This document shows, in pieces, positions 10,801 to 25,800 of a stretch of DNA of 64,000 bases. Made by a program: the position numbers and the translations under genes. The stretch comes from Protonemura montana (Eukaryota; Arthropoda; Insecta; Plecoptera; Nemouridae). Positions within the stretch are counted from its first letter, which is position 1. The number at the start of each line of letters is the position of its first letter. The stretch lies in the NCBI GenBank assembly GCA_947568835.1, contig OX387603.1, positions 6,050,701-6,114,700 of the forward strand, read 5' to 3'. The notes below the pieces were generated by a model. The model saw nothing but the letters and a program-made list of their open reading frames with translations, did no database searches and was not told the origin of the DNA.

Positions 10801-13800
10801 GTCGGCGACGTCAATGACAACGCACCTCGATTCTACACGTCGCTCTTCCAGGAGACGGTCTCGGAGAACGTGCCGCCCGGATTCAGCATTGTTCGGGTGA
10901 GTCCATAACCTCACGATCGTAACTTCAAATGGATTTATCTGATGCTTGAATGAGATTGCTGTGAGATGGATTGATGCTTTGCAAGCTGTATCAACATTTT
11001 CTATATTTCTTGTCCGTAGACAACAATTACAGAAAGCGCAGAAGTGCAAAAAAATATTGAAATGTTTACTTAAATGCTTATTTATTATTGCTTAGAAAAA
11101 TGTGCAGCAAGTGCTTTTATAGAGAACAACTATTTGCTGGTTTTTTTGATCTAGGTCTTTGATTCACTAAGAAAGTATGGGATGTGTATTTTAAATCAAC
11201 TGGCAACCTTAACTTAACCCAACCTTATCAACTAAACTTATCCCAATCCAACCCTACCAGGTGCAAGCGTACGATGCAGACGATGGTGCCAACGCAGATG
11301 TCCGCTATGCGCTTGGACCGCGAGACGAGATGGGCGGGGACACGGCGGAGATCCCGCTGGCCGTAGATCCGAGGACTGGGTGGCTCAAGACCACCCGTGA
11401 GCTGGATCGCGAGCACCGGGCACGATACCAGCTGCAGGTGGTGGCCAGCGACGGCGGCGATCCTCCCAGACAGGTTGGTAGTCAAGGGACTGGCAGAGCC
11501 TTAAGTGAAATGTCCTGTTCCAAGTCTGACCTAAATTTTGACAAACAAAAATTTAAATTTTAGACTGAAAGCACTGCTGTGTTGGTATTTTTTTGTTTTA
11601 AAATGGTCTTGTGAAGACTGTCAGTTAATTGTTGTTAAATTAAGGTATTGGTTACAGAAAAGATATTCACAATTTCTTATAACGTGCTAAATCGCACTAA
11701 AACTATTAGCAAGGTGCAAAAAAACTACAAAAAACTGATGCTCTGCTCAACTTTAATACGTTATGCTTTTATTTTAAGTTAGACAAAGTTATAAACTTGT
11801 ATACAATGCAGTAAATTCTGATTTTTTTGTCTAATAATAATTTTTTTTCAAAGTGAAACAACATGAAACAAAATCGGTTTCCATAAGCTCAACAATCTCC
11901 TCGTAGCCTATCCCGCACCATACAGAATTGGCAAACATAAAAGCAAATACAAAACAAGCTGCAAGTCAACACTTGTACTGACTATTCTTGGTTTGCAGGC
12001 TTCGGCTAGTGTGGTGGTGACAGTGGCCGACGTCAACGACAATGACCCGGTGTTCTCTCCGCGAGACTACGAGGCTGCTGTCAGCGAGTCTGCCTCCCCC
12101 GGGACCCCCGTAGCGACGGTGAGTGACCCACTTCCTTGTCGTCTAACTAGAGTCTAGAGTTGCTTTCTGTTAGGCCTTGGTCTGGATCTTCATATCAGTC
12201 TTTGCTTTCAATGACAGCTTTTCAGACTTCTACTGACCAAGATCCAACCTAGATGTTTACAATGCAATAGGACATCAAGACACTTGAAATTTCATATACA
12301 TATTAATATATTTTAATGCCATCAATGAAAGTTGTTCAGAAAATACCTGTGCAGCTTGAGAGATGCACGAAGCTCAGTCAGTATGATACAATAGAGAAAA
12401 AGATGCACCATTATAAAAAAAATCTATCATGTCCTAAGTGTGATGGTCTGTCATCAGCTGTAATGTCAATGAACTTTTTTATGAATCTGATTCAAATCTG
12501 GTTGGCGTGGTCCAAACTAGTGTTGTTATCACCCCACATCACATTAATACTTTTCAAAATGATGTCTATGAATTTTATAAATTCTTACGTGAGTTTAGTC
12601 TACAGTTTGTCAACAGTTAAATTTTCTCAATCCACAATTGGCTTCTTACATTCCAATACCCTAGATAAAAACCGGGCCACATGGTAGGGTTCCCACTTCC
12701 TGCAGACCAAATGTACGGTCTACCAAGCTGCTAGCCTTCTGAGATCCTGACTATACCGTATTCTCTTGGTGTTTTTCAGGTGACAGCGTCGGATCGCGAC
12801 GAAAATGCACGCATCACCTACGAGATTGCATCAGGCAACGCTCGCGGCCGCTTCGCAATCTCAACCCACGGCAACCGCGGCCTTGTCACCGTAGCTCAGC
12901 CCCTGGACTACAAGCAGGTATGTAGACGAATCTCATCGTTACTTGACCAGTTCCCTTGGTTCGACAGTAAACAAACAATGCAAGTTGCACCATTTTACGT
13001 TATGGCTTCTTTATTCAATTGGACCCAATTCAATTTCGACCCACAGACAGCATTATTATTAAGGGAAGTGCTAGAAAAAACACCAAACCATCAGTTCATT
13101 CAAAGACATTTATCAAAAGAAGTAATCATGCCCAGAATTTCTACTTGCCAAAGTATAGAAGCACAGCTGGTCAACAAGGATTTTTAAGCAGTAGCATCTG
13201 CACTTGGAACGAGCTGCCAAAGGCTATCATGTCTATATTCTCGAAGTACTCCAATCAAATATCGAACTGTATTCAAACATAAATTCTAACCTGTTTCATC
13301 TCTATATTAGAAACTGATTTCTGTATTTATATCCAAGCTGATAATAAATTACATTAAATAAAAATAAATAAATAAAATGTTCTCAATTGTTAGCTTTGAA
13401 ACGGCGTGGTCGGTAAAGATCCTTCGCTAACACACGTCCTTGCTCTTCAGGAGAAACGGTTCGTGCTGACAGTGACAGCAACAGACTCTGGCCGCCGCAC
13501 CGACACCACTGTGCTGACCGTGAACGTTACGGATGCCAACAACTTTGCGCCTTCTTTTGAGAATGCGCCGTACGCAGCCAGCGTCTTCGAAGATGCCGCT
13601 GTCGGGACGACTGTGGTGGTAGTTGAGGCGACCGATGGGGACGTTGGACAGAACGCTCACATTACGTACAGGTAACGGCCAGATGCTAAACCTTCTGTTC
13701 TTAAAACAGTAACAGTGGTCAGTAAGCCATTTTAGGAGTGTACTCATTAATCCAATTGAAAACCAACAATCTGCAGAAAAAATCGTGGTGAAATTGAAAA

Positions 13801-16800
13801 AAAAATGCTGTCTGTAAATGTGGAAACATGGGTCAACTGAGAGAATTAGCAACTGGCAACAGTGCTAGGCAACATTAGAAGAATGAGTTGCACAAGTTTC
13901 AACATAGAAAAAACAAAAAAAACTCAGTCACACAATAATACCCCCAGGGAACAACGCTCTGGCTTTCAATTAAATCACTTCAAAAGCAGAAAGCGCATCT
14001 CTTCCCCAGCACCTTTTCTCAACATACCTGTCCAGCCTAACCAAGTTTTACCAAAATCTTAACTCCTTGTGTTAGTTAAAACAATTGCCATACCAACAAC
14101 CAATCACATGCAGTGAAATTGAGATGCTTCTGTGAGTTAGAACCATAACTCGTTGAGTAATTTGGTAAAACCGAGCATATTTCAAACAAGCAAATCATCT
14201 AACGCAAGGGTTCCCGCTCTCCACCCAGCTTGGGCTTGGCCGACGAGCCCCCGTCGCCGGACTTTGAGATAAATGCGGTGACTGGAGCAATCACCCTGCT
14301 GCGACCGCTGGACCGCGAGACAGCCCCCAGCTTCCTGCTGACGGTGACGGCCCGTGATGGCGGAGTGCCCTCGCTAGCGGACACCACCGACGTAGAGGTC
14401 ACCGTTGCTGACGTCAACGACTCGCCGCCCATTTTTCGACTAGAGCACTACCTGGCCAGCGTGCCCGAAGACGCACTCGTGAGTGATTTTGAGCTTGTCT
14501 TCAGAGATACTGTTGTTCGGATTGCAGAAACTAGAGAACTGAGTTGAGTTGTAGATGTTAGGATGAGAGTTTACGGTTTCTGTATGAATAAGCATTCTTT
14601 GTGCCGGTTTTTTAGTGGACCGTTAAGAACCAAACAGACCGCTAATTTGTTATCTGCTTAGCAACAGTTGATCAGAAGATGTTTAATGTTTGTTAACGGT
14701 CTGTTAATAACTTAGCGTGCTGCTGAAAAACTGACGCAAAACCGTTTTTGATTAATTCACTATAGTCACTCACTAATCTCTAATGGAATAAGTACTCATC
14801 ATCAATGTTCAATTATTCCCATCCATCACAGCAGGCATTTGGTACTTTTTCTTCTCAAGTTCTTAAATAATTCTGAATTTAAACACAAGCAGATTTTGTT
14901 TGGGGACACTAAAAAATATGATAATTTACATGCAAGCCATTGGTTTAATATTAACAAAAAAAATTTTGTTTAACCCGATCAAACCCCATAGTCTATGACT
15001 ATATGGTATCAGAAATGTGATTTATTTATAATCTTAACATGGTTGTAAGGAATAATATGCACCTGAGTATTCATTTTCAGGTGAGATAATCCTGTATTGG
15101 ACCATCTTGCATACGACTTATATAGGTTTCAATCAATCGATGCGCATGAAATGTAAACATACCTTAGTTTAACAGAGTTTCCTATTGCAGTGCAAGGGTT
15201 AAACCAGGTTCTTTGTTTCAGGTCGGCACATCGGTGCTGCAAGTTGCCGCCACCGATGGCGACGTCGGATTGAACGGACGGATCCGCTTTGCGTTGCGTG
15301 ACTCGGACGGCTCGTTCGCGGTGGACCCGACTTCTGGCGTTGTACGTACGGCCAAGGCACTTGACCGGGAGTCCGTTGCTCGAGTTACTCTGACTGCACT
15401 TGCCATTGACAGGTAAGACCCTTGGAGATTAGATCTGGTCATTGAATCACATTTCCGACCTGTAATTGTGTCAAAACGCTATTTTCTTATCCTGCTTTAT
15501 TGACAATGACAATGTTTATTTATTTATTTATTTTATTTCACAACTTTGACATACATTTCTTTATAAATGCTATCGTATGTTGTTATCTTATTTGAATATT
15601 GCTAAGTTTAAGCCTTCATTTCTTTAGAGGTTTTTGGCAATGGTACTACCGCACCATAGGGCATAATTGTATCAGAAAATAAACAATTTTGAAGTTTTTT
15701 GAAATTGTAGATAAATCTTGTCAAATGGTTGAGTTTCGAAAATTCCTTAAAATCTCAATTTTGACAAAAAATATCTATATGCTGTCAAAACTTATTTTTA
15801 AAGGTTGTTGAACTGCAGGAGTCTTAGACTAAATTATGCAGGGAAAAATTAAGTATTTTTGAAATATATAGTATGTCCTTTTGAGCAAACCATATTACAG
15901 ATTTTTTTCTTAAAACACAGTCAAATTAATCCCAAAAGCAGAGCCAAATTTTCTAATTGAAAAAGCTTTAATTCTGCCCTGTCATATTACTGTGGATAGC
16001 ATTACATGATCGCAAAACGTGCTTCAAAGTCTAATGCCTCGATGACTGTACCTACAGAGGTTCCCCCGCCCTGACTGGATCTGCCGAAATCGTGATCGAC
16101 GTGGAAGATGTGAACGATTCGCCGCCTGCCTTTCCTTCGGAGCGTATCACACTGTACATCGCGGAAAACAGTCCTCCCGGCTCAACAGTAGGGACAATCC
16201 TGGCGCACGATCCGGATCAGGGAGCCAACGCTGTTGTCACATACTCTATCATCGGTGAGTTGATCCGGCAATGAAAGCACGAGAGTCGGGGATAGACGTG
16301 GAAATTAAAACAAAGGTCTTGCTACAAAAAAATCAACCCTTTGCACTGGAATAATAAATAATCCATTTGTTTCTTTATTTGTTATTGATCAAGAAATAAA
16401 AGAAGTTGATGTCTAAACATGATATTACAACAAATGAACAGATAGGTTCTAACTTTGGGTACTAGCACATGGTTTGAGACTCGGTGTTTCTTTACCGAAG
16501 AAAGAATCTGTAAATTGATTAACATTTCAATAAAAAAAAAATGTATTTGTAGGTTTACTATTTGAAGGAAATAATTAGTGAAGTACATAATCCACCTTCT
16601 GGGTGAGGACTTTTCTTATAAAAATTGGGCCCAAATAATAATTGAGCGGTTCCTAAATTGAGGTTACGTTGCAGGTGGTGAAGACTCACCTGCATTCTCG
16701 CTGGTGACTCGTCCCGGCCAGCCGGGGGCAGAGCTGCTCACGATGACCGAGCTGGACTTTGAGTCGCCTCGGAAGCGTTTCGAGCTTGTGGTTCGAGCAG

Positions 16801-19800
16801 CGTCTGCCCCCCTTCGAGCTGATGCCCGCGTGGAGGTTGTTGTCACGGACGTCAATGACAACGCACCGAAGCTCAAAGACTTTCAGGTAAAACGGTCTTG
16901 ATTGATTTACTGGTCTTTTGATCTTCTTGCTTCACTTTTGTTTCACCAACTGTTGCGTATATTTGTTGAAGGGTTAGCTTTGATGGCACCAATGAAGCCA
17001 ATATTTTTGTGGAACTTTTAGTTTTTAAATATTATGTTAGATTTGCCATGAACAATTATCATTTTATTTCAAAATCTCTTACGTTGAACTATTTTCAAAC
17101 TTTGGCTATTCTCTTTTACATGTAACATAATTCCAGCAAATCAATTAAAAATTTTTCTTACTCCAGGAATTCGTGCAAACAGACCACTTAAACGTTTTTC
17201 AGCCACATTCTTCACAGATTTTTTAACGTTGCAGAAACCCTGCTTATCTTATAAGCCCATGACATCAACGTAACCTAAAATCCTCGTTCCGCAGGTGGTG
17301 TTCAACAACTTCCGCAGCTGCTTCCCGACTGGCTCGTTTGGCCGCGTGCCGGCGTCTGATGCAGACGTGACAGACTCGTTGCGATTCCGAATCCTCTCCG
17401 GCAACAACGCGGATCTGGTTACGCTCAACGAAACATCTGGGGCGCTCACTTTGTCCCCGCGGCTCGACACCAACGTGCCCAAGACAGCAGTCATGGAGGT
17501 ACAGCTTGCAGCTCCCTACGTTTTCTACGCTATCCTCAACTTCAGCCCATTTTGTGTCAAAAATATATTTCATCTGAACAGGCATAGACAATACAGAAAT
17601 GAATTGTTTGGAAAATTCACAAAAGAAACCCCAATTACTTTTAAACATTCATGCTATCGTTCATCAAAGTGAATGCTAAGAATCAGAGTTCTTACCAAGA
17701 CCCCAAGGAAAGCACCAGTAGATTGTACGAAAAGAAACATTGCTAAGATTTGACTGGCTCTTGGTGTTTTTGTTCAAGATCAGGCTCTACACTGGTCTAG
17801 ATTCATTCTTGGCTCCCTTTTAGACCTAGTACTTTCATTACAGATGACAAAACTTATCTTCTCCAGTAGCCTGTCATTAACTGTTAGCCATTGGTAAAAA
17901 ATAGCCTTATTACAACACGATGTTTGATTTTCTTAGTCATAAAATCCTGAAGTTGCGCACTCTCAGCGAACAAGCGAAGGTATCCAGACTGGCACCAGGT
18001 TTACCCTCAGCTTTTCTCTAAACAAGGACCTGTTATTCACTGGTGTTATGATTGGCAGGTGTCTGTCAGTGACGGGGTAAACGAGGCCAAGGCGATGATG
18101 ACGCTGACGGTGCGGCTCGTAACCGACGAGATGCTGTTCAATTCGGTCACCGTCAGGTTGGCCGATATGACAGAGAAGGCTTTCCTTTCGCCGCTGCTCG
18201 GTTACTTTGTCGACGGATTAGCGGCCATCCTGCCGTGTCCGAGGGATAACATTTACGTGTTTAGCGTGCAGGTAATGTCACAAGTATATTTCAACTTTGC
18301 CAAAGAAAGATTAGATTGACAAATGGCCGGTTAATGAATAGAAGCAGAGAAAAGAAGGAAACACAGCGTAACAAGGTAATATCGACAGGTTGGGACAGAT
18401 GATGCGTGGTTTTTTACTTTTTGGCTGCTGTTTTGTTTTACTGTGTTCTACTTGTTTTTTTTTTGTAACAAGGAAAAAGTGCCAAAAAAAATTTGAACTT
18501 TTCTTAGCTTAATTGTCAGCGACGCTAAAATCAAAGTTATCTATAGAAGTGCCAAAACTAATGCTATGGTCACTTGTACGTTTGGCGGTGGTGATCTCTG
18601 CAAGACATCCTTATTAACCTACATTCTTAATTGCAAGGCCTTGCCAGCTATTCATTTTTTCAATTCAGTATTTGGATGCCCTCTTTGTTAGTTTCTTTCT
18701 TTTTGGGAACTTTCTTTATTTGACTCACTGCCGTTGCAAGGTTTATGCCAATTTGTAGTCCTACAAGTGTTTTTGTTGTGTTTGCAGGACGATACAGACA
18801 TCGGCTCGCGCATTTTGAACGTGAGCTTCAGTGCGCGACGGCCAGAGCTTACTGGCTCCGAGTTTTACCCGCCATCGTTTCTGCAGGAACGCGTCTACCT
18901 TAATCGGGCTATCCTAGCTCGACTGGCAACCGTGCAGGTACGGCCAAATAACTCTTCACATTATTGTCCATTCTTTGGAACAGTCTGTTCACTACTTAAT
19001 GTTAGTGACATTACTGAAGACAAAATCCAGCATTGATTGTCTTTCTGTGTTCTTTTCATTTGATTTCCTGTTGCTGTGCTTTGAGTGCAAGAAAGCATTT
19101 TGACTTTTTTATAAATGTCTCTTAACCTGCCCCAGTTATACTATCAAGGACTGTTTACACCTTTGTGTCCATAACCACATTCTTTCTAGAAAAGGTTGAA
19201 GAAAAGCAGACGTGTTCTCAATATTGTTAAAAAATTCTCACAAAAATTGAACGCAAAATAGAACACGAATAACATATTTGGCCATGTCGAATGAAACATT
19301 GGATAACAAGACTATTCTCTGTTTGCTCTGCAGGTGTTGCCCTTCGACGACAATCTCTGCGTGCGCGAGCCGTGCCTCAACTTCGAGCAGTGCCTCACCG
19401 TGCTCAAGTTTGGCAACGCATCAGGATTTGTTTCTAGCGATACTGTGCTCTTCCGCCCGATTTACCCCGTCACTACATTCGCATGCCGCTGTCCTCATGG
19501 GTTCACGGGTGAGTTGGCACACTGATGTTATTCTATTGTAGCTATAAAGAGTAGTTCTAATGTTAACAGATTTTTCTCCAAATAATCAGTTCAATTTCCC
19601 CAAAAGTAACTCACATTTTTTAGATGCAGCTACAAAACATATTGTGAATAATAAATATGAAGCCTGCCGGGATCAAGATTACTTACAGAATAGCTAGACC
19701 AAAATTTGTAGAGATCTGACCATAACAGAAATTTAGCAGTACTGTACTTCTATTTTGATGCAGCAGTTTGGCTATCAAATGCATTATGAAATGTAATTTT

Positions 19801-22800
19801 CACTAAAATGCAACTTTATAATTTAGAAATAGTTTAAATTACAAACAAAAACCACCAGAATAATGAATCTGCCTTACATTTCTTGCAATTAATACAAAAT
19901 TGTTGTACATAAGATTAAGGTTCTGACTGCACACTGCTGTTCTTGTTACAGGCAACAGAGAGCACTACTTATGCGACACCGAAGTAAATCTGTGCTACTC
20001 GAGTCCGTGCGGCAGGGAGGGTCAATGCGAGCGCACCGAGGGTGGATACGTCTGCGTCTGCCGTCCTGGATTCACAGGTAAGTCTCACTAAAAGAGAAAA
20101 TATAACCCAACATCTCACAGTATTTGATATTACACTTGCAAAACAACTATACACCATTTCCAGGATTGATTTTCAATAGTAGAGGCACGTAGAGGGTTTT
20201 ATTTATAGCACCGATCGGTACGAAACAAACTGACGCCGTAAGGTCAGTGTCGAAGAGGCCATTTTTGAAAAGTGCATCAACTACAAATCTTTTAATTAGT
20301 ACAAAATCTTGTTTTGTATCCAACTATAAGAGCCAGAAAGAGGTTTAAATTGTTCAAATATGTTATGGACTTGGACTGCCACTGTGAAATGGGCTATCAA
20401 GTATCAAATCTTAGCAAACCTGAACTAATCGTAGTTCGTTACCAAACCCAATGCACCATGTCTCTAACCAACTATCTGTCGCCTAGCCAATGCCAGGGCA
20501 GCCATCCTTAACTTCATCTAACCTCACCTGACCTATTATATCCCGCACACAGGCAAGCACTGCGAGATCGACTTCAAGCTCGACACGTGCCAACCGGAAA
20601 TCTGTCGATCTGGCTCGGCTTGCTCCCCGCTGGTTCGCGGTGGATTTCGCTGCGAGGGATGTGATGTCTCAGCCGGCAGCGAGCACTTCACACCACTCTG
20701 CGAGCTGCGGGCGCGGTCCTTCGACCGCCAGGCGTTCTTGACGTTCCCGTCTCTCAGGCAACGACATCGACTGCACATCAAGCTCAGGTGGGTGAACCCA
20801 ATGCCAAAAAGACTCATTTCTGGAGCAGGCTTGTGTTACCTGTACTGGGATTATGCATCGTTATTAGGTTGATTAAAAAAATGCTGCGTGGTTTTGCTAT
20901 AATATGATTATTGCAAATCTGCTAATTAGTGGCTGCGATATTATAATTATTTCCAGGAATAAGGTCCTAGAACTTTCTCTTGTGACTTAAATGCCTCTGT
21001 TGACACGATTTCTCAGAGAGCAAAAATTCCTGTCTGGTTCACAGCTTTGTTTCACTCACTATTTTCATTTTTTATTCTCATTTTGTTTGAGACAAACCAT
21101 TTTGTTTGTTTCTCTTGTTGGTTTATAAATACTACATGGTCAGTCTTCTAAACTTTATAAACACAAGATAGCATAATTAAGAAGCTCTGTCAGGAGATCT
21201 TGGTATTTCCATTGGCCAAACCGTGAATCTAAACTTCTTATCTATAAAGTTGGTAGCAAAAAGGGGTTTCTTAGAAATGTAGAAAAAATATTGGGCCTGT
21301 TTGCTTCGTGCCAGCTTTCAAAACCTGATGTTCCAACTCCCAGGTTCTCCACATTGTCCCGGTATGGGCTGCTGCTGTACAACGGCCGTTACAACGAGAG
21401 GCACGACTTTGTCGCGTTGGAGATCGTCGACGGCGATGTGCACTTCTCATTTTCCCTCGGCTCTGAAGTCACCACAACGACTGCGCGACTGGAGGGCGGT
21501 GTCAGTGACGGCCAATGGCACACGGTCATCGTCAGCTACTTCAATAAGGTAGCCGTGGTGATCAGTGGAAATTACTTGATAACAAGTAGCCTCTTGATGA
21601 CGAGGTTGAAAGTACACTCTTCAAAACTTTTCAACTCTGTTGAAGTGGAGTTAAGTTAACTTTTGTTTGAATGTCACTTGAATTTAGGGCTGGTTTCACA
21701 TTTTCCAGTAAACAAATAATATGAGGCTGAGAAGAAAATACCAGACTTAGGTATCTCATTGTCTTCGACCATGATCAAAGTCTTTAACTGGTAATTATCT
21801 CTCTAACCAAACATTGTAAAACTGGCTTGTAGTAAGTAATGAAAACTGAAATCTGTTCAGAGTCTGCTATCTTATTATTGAGATCATGTATACACTAAAT
21901 GGTTCACCCAAAGAAAGCCCAAGATAGTCAGGATTATCCACCATGAGACCATCATCCTAAACGCACCAACGTTGCCATGCAACCCGTACCACTGTCCCCT
22001 TGTTGACAGACTGCCGAGGTGTCGTTGGATGGCTGCGACGCTGCCTTGGCGCTGCCCCACGGCACTGCGCTGGGACCGCGCTGGTCTTGCGCAGGGTCCA
22101 ACATGGCTACCTTGCACCCACGCTGCGGCCAACTGACTGAGACGTGTCACCGCTACCTGGACTTGACGGGTCCCCTGCAGTTGGGTGGACTTCCCCGACT
22201 GCCAACCGCTTTCCAGGTCCACACCAAGGAGTTTGTCGGGTGCATGGCGGACGTGTACATAGACCACGCTCTGCTGGACCTCAACAGGTATGTGGGGGGA
22301 AGAATTTAACTTGTTCATTGTTTCAATTCATAGTTAAAGCAAGGATTACTGAAAAAAAAAAATGTGTGTACTTTAACAAAATAAGAACAATAAATCAGGG
22401 ACATTGGAGGGTATGGTGGGTACAAAATCAGCACCTGCAAGTATTTTTTTTTTTTGTGCAAGGGTAGTAAAGCATAGTATTTTGCTGACAGCTTCGGTAA
22501 CTTGTCTGATCTGTGACGCTTGGTGTGGTGACATTGCACTCTCTTTGATTTATTTGCCAGTTGTAAAGGAATAAAGCATGTCTGCAAAAAAATTTTTTTT
22601 TTTGGCCATTTAATCCCTTTCACAAAAACATTGCAGCCTTGGTACATTTAGTATGTGGGAGGTAGGCAGACCTGCAACTAAATAATCTCTAAATTCTGTT
22701 GTCCATCATTACGCTGGTCGTCGGTGACATTTAGAAATGTGCTTTGGTTACTAATTAACATTTTCCAATTGCATAGCCAGATTTTTTTTTGATATTTTGA

Positions 22801-25800
22801 ATTTTCAGTGGTATTTGGGTCTAATTTTACAACCCGCCAACATCTCTACAAGAAATGTTCTTACTTCTGTCAATAAACATGTCAAGTGTTTGAATGTCAG
22901 TGTCACTGGTTGGTAACTCCCTGTACGTTGCCTTTCAACAGCTTCGTGGCGGACAATGGTTCTGTGGCCGGCTGCCCTCCGCGGTCTGACTTCTGTGCAT
23001 CCGCGCCGTGCGCCAACGGCGGCATCTGTTCTAACGGTTGGGGCTCGTTCGTGTGCGCTTGTCCGGAAACATTTGCTGGGAAGGATTGCTCGGAGACCAT
23101 TGCCAGGTGCGTTTGAACTAGTCTAGTTTTGTCAATTTTAGTCATAAAGTTTTGTTTTCATGCATAATTTGTTCTATTAGGTGATTTGAAATTTCAAACA
23201 AATTTGTAAACTGTACTTAAGTGCCTAGTGCAATGCTTTGAACTGTCTATTACCATCCATTATGATTTATGATCAACGAAGAATAAAAACTTAAAACACA
23301 TTTCAATTATTAGATTTCTAGCTATGATAAGTATCCTCTCACTGAAAAAAATCACTAAGGCAACAACTAGCAATGAATAGAAGCATTGTTCTTCTTAAAT
23401 AATACTCAAAACTAGGGTGGTTTTGAGATTTAGTCTGACTCGTCTGTTTGTGCGCAGGCCGTGGCGTTTCCAAGGCGATGGATCACTGTCGTTCAACCCG
23501 CTTCTCCGACCGATCCAGCTCCCCTGGACAAATGCTCTGTCAGTCCGGACATTACAGCGGGACGCCTTCCTCATGAGCATTCAGATCGGACAGAACGCCT
23601 CAGTTTCGATCACAGTAAGCTGCTTTCCTGTCTGGTGTCAAATATTCAGAGCAAGGATTTTACCGTCTGCTTTCTTTGCGTCCATTTATTAGATTATGTG
23701 CAAAGATAGAAAACTTCAATGAATGTTTCAATCATTGGTTTTCGCTTTTTTATTAGAGTCTTTCTCATTAAAGTGATAAAAAATTAGGTATTTCATTGCC
23801 TGTAATCAACAGAAAGTCCACAACAAAACCTTGCTCCAAACAGAAAATGTAAAACAACCTTGATTAAAACTTTTTTAATATACATATGGAAAAGGATGTC
23901 AAATTGATTCAAGTCCTCAACACTTCATACGGACAATTCTTTGGAAAGAGTTACGAAAATGTTAGTTATATAATATCCAACTCATCTTTGTCTTCCATAC
24001 CTCTTGTATGTACTCTTGTATGTGTCTTCCATGAACAACGTTGTAAGCAAAACGAGCACCTGAAAATCATTCTCTTGTTTGTAGTTGGCTGGTGGCGAGG
24101 CTGTGTACACCGTTGGCGGTGAATCTCTGCGCTTGTCGCATGCACCTGTTGCCGACGGGGCATGGCACCACGTGTCTGCCACCTGGGCCGGCGCTGACCT
24201 GACGCTCACCCTGGACTACGGTCGGCGGGTTTCCATGACGCCCGTCGCCAAGCTGCAAGGACTCTACGTCGGCAAGATTCTGATCGGGGGACCTGACGCA
24301 GATGCCAACGCGATGGGATCGGAGTATGACTATCTAGATGGCTGCGTTCAGGTAATGAGCTTGAAGAGCTTTTTCTTAACATTTACGTGTTAATTTGCAA
24401 AAAAATTATAAATAGCTCTTCGTTTTCCTAATTATTTAAATAAAAAGCCGTCAATGTAACATGCTACATTTTTCTCCGCATATAGTGGTAACTTTCCATA
24501 TCATGAAAAATAAAGAGAGCCTTGAAAAATAACTCCTGTTACAGAGTCGCTGATATTACAGCTTGGCACTTACACATAAAGTTAAACCTAAGAAAAACAG
24601 AAGGAATTATTTTACAAAAATGCAATCTAGATTTTTAAAAATTAGTGTTAAGTTTAGATATTATCCAAATAAGTCAAAAAACCAAAATGGGTAATTGGCA
24701 ATTGCCTAATAAGTTAATGAGCTGTGCATTATTTAAAGCTGCAATTTAAGAATGGAGTTGGTAGTTTATATGGGTCATTCCATGTGTAATCACTCACCTC
24801 AAACTTTGACCGACCCAGATTTTGATGAAAATTGGTATACTTGTTAAGTTTGTTGACTTAGGGGCTATTTTTTAATTTTTTTTTTTTTGGTCCAACCGTT
24901 CGGATATTACAAGGGGGGGAAGTTGGGGTCATTTTGCCCCCCGCGCGTGTAGTGACCACCCTTTCTACGCAATATCTAGGGTTCTATGGGAGCTACAGAG
25001 CTGGGAAAAAAATCATCTGAAAGGTAATTTCATACCCTACCTGAATATGGAAACAAAAATGACGATATGTTAATACGAATTTAATTGTGATTTTACACAT
25101 CTGCATTTTCCAAAATGACCATATCGCTGATGAGTCATTTTTGATTTGCCTGATTTTTTTTCTATATGTACAGAACATACATATGATCATGTGTTCCAAA
25201 AATCAAGATGGGTGTTCTACTACTTTCCAAGAAAAAAAAATGTTTTCTGCAAATTCATTCATAATATAAATTAATATGAACTGAATTTAAGACAACATTC
25301 AAGAAAATGATCATTACTTACAATCATAGCTACTATGAAGTACAAATTTGCATATCTTAAGAGAGATGTAGTTTACCTTATTGAGGTACATATTTTATAA
25401 GCCCTGCTGTTGCCCTGTTGGTGTCTGTAGCCGACAAAAAGTATGTTCGACCAGTTGCCGTGTTGGGGTCGGCCAGTGTTAAAACATCAGCAAAAGCTAC
25501 AATTAGTTTGTCTTGTACACTGGGATAAAAATATGATGGAGCTGGTCCATGAGGGTGTAGAAAGTTGACTTGAAGTTCAAGAGACTGTGATGATTTTTCA
25601 AGAACACACGCTAGCCACCAGTCTTCGTTGTATGCTACAGTGATGAAACTGCCCACGTCTTTGAACTCAAACTCGGGTATTTCTGCTGCTGTTGCTTCCT
25701 CCTCTTCTTCTTCTTCTTCTTCTTCTCCTTCTTCATTTTTCTCAACAATCTTCACAATGTTGATTTCTTCAGAAAGAGAAAAGTGTTTCACATGTAAGGA

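Noticed and set aside
12316-12687. 123-codon open frame inside a Flamingo intron
   Set aside because: AT-rich, no recognisable motif, no compatible splice context; consistent with chance.
24993-25199. 68-codon open frame, mirrored at 28,445-28,651
   Set aside because: The pair arises because both lie in the inverted arms of the transposon; no family resemblance.
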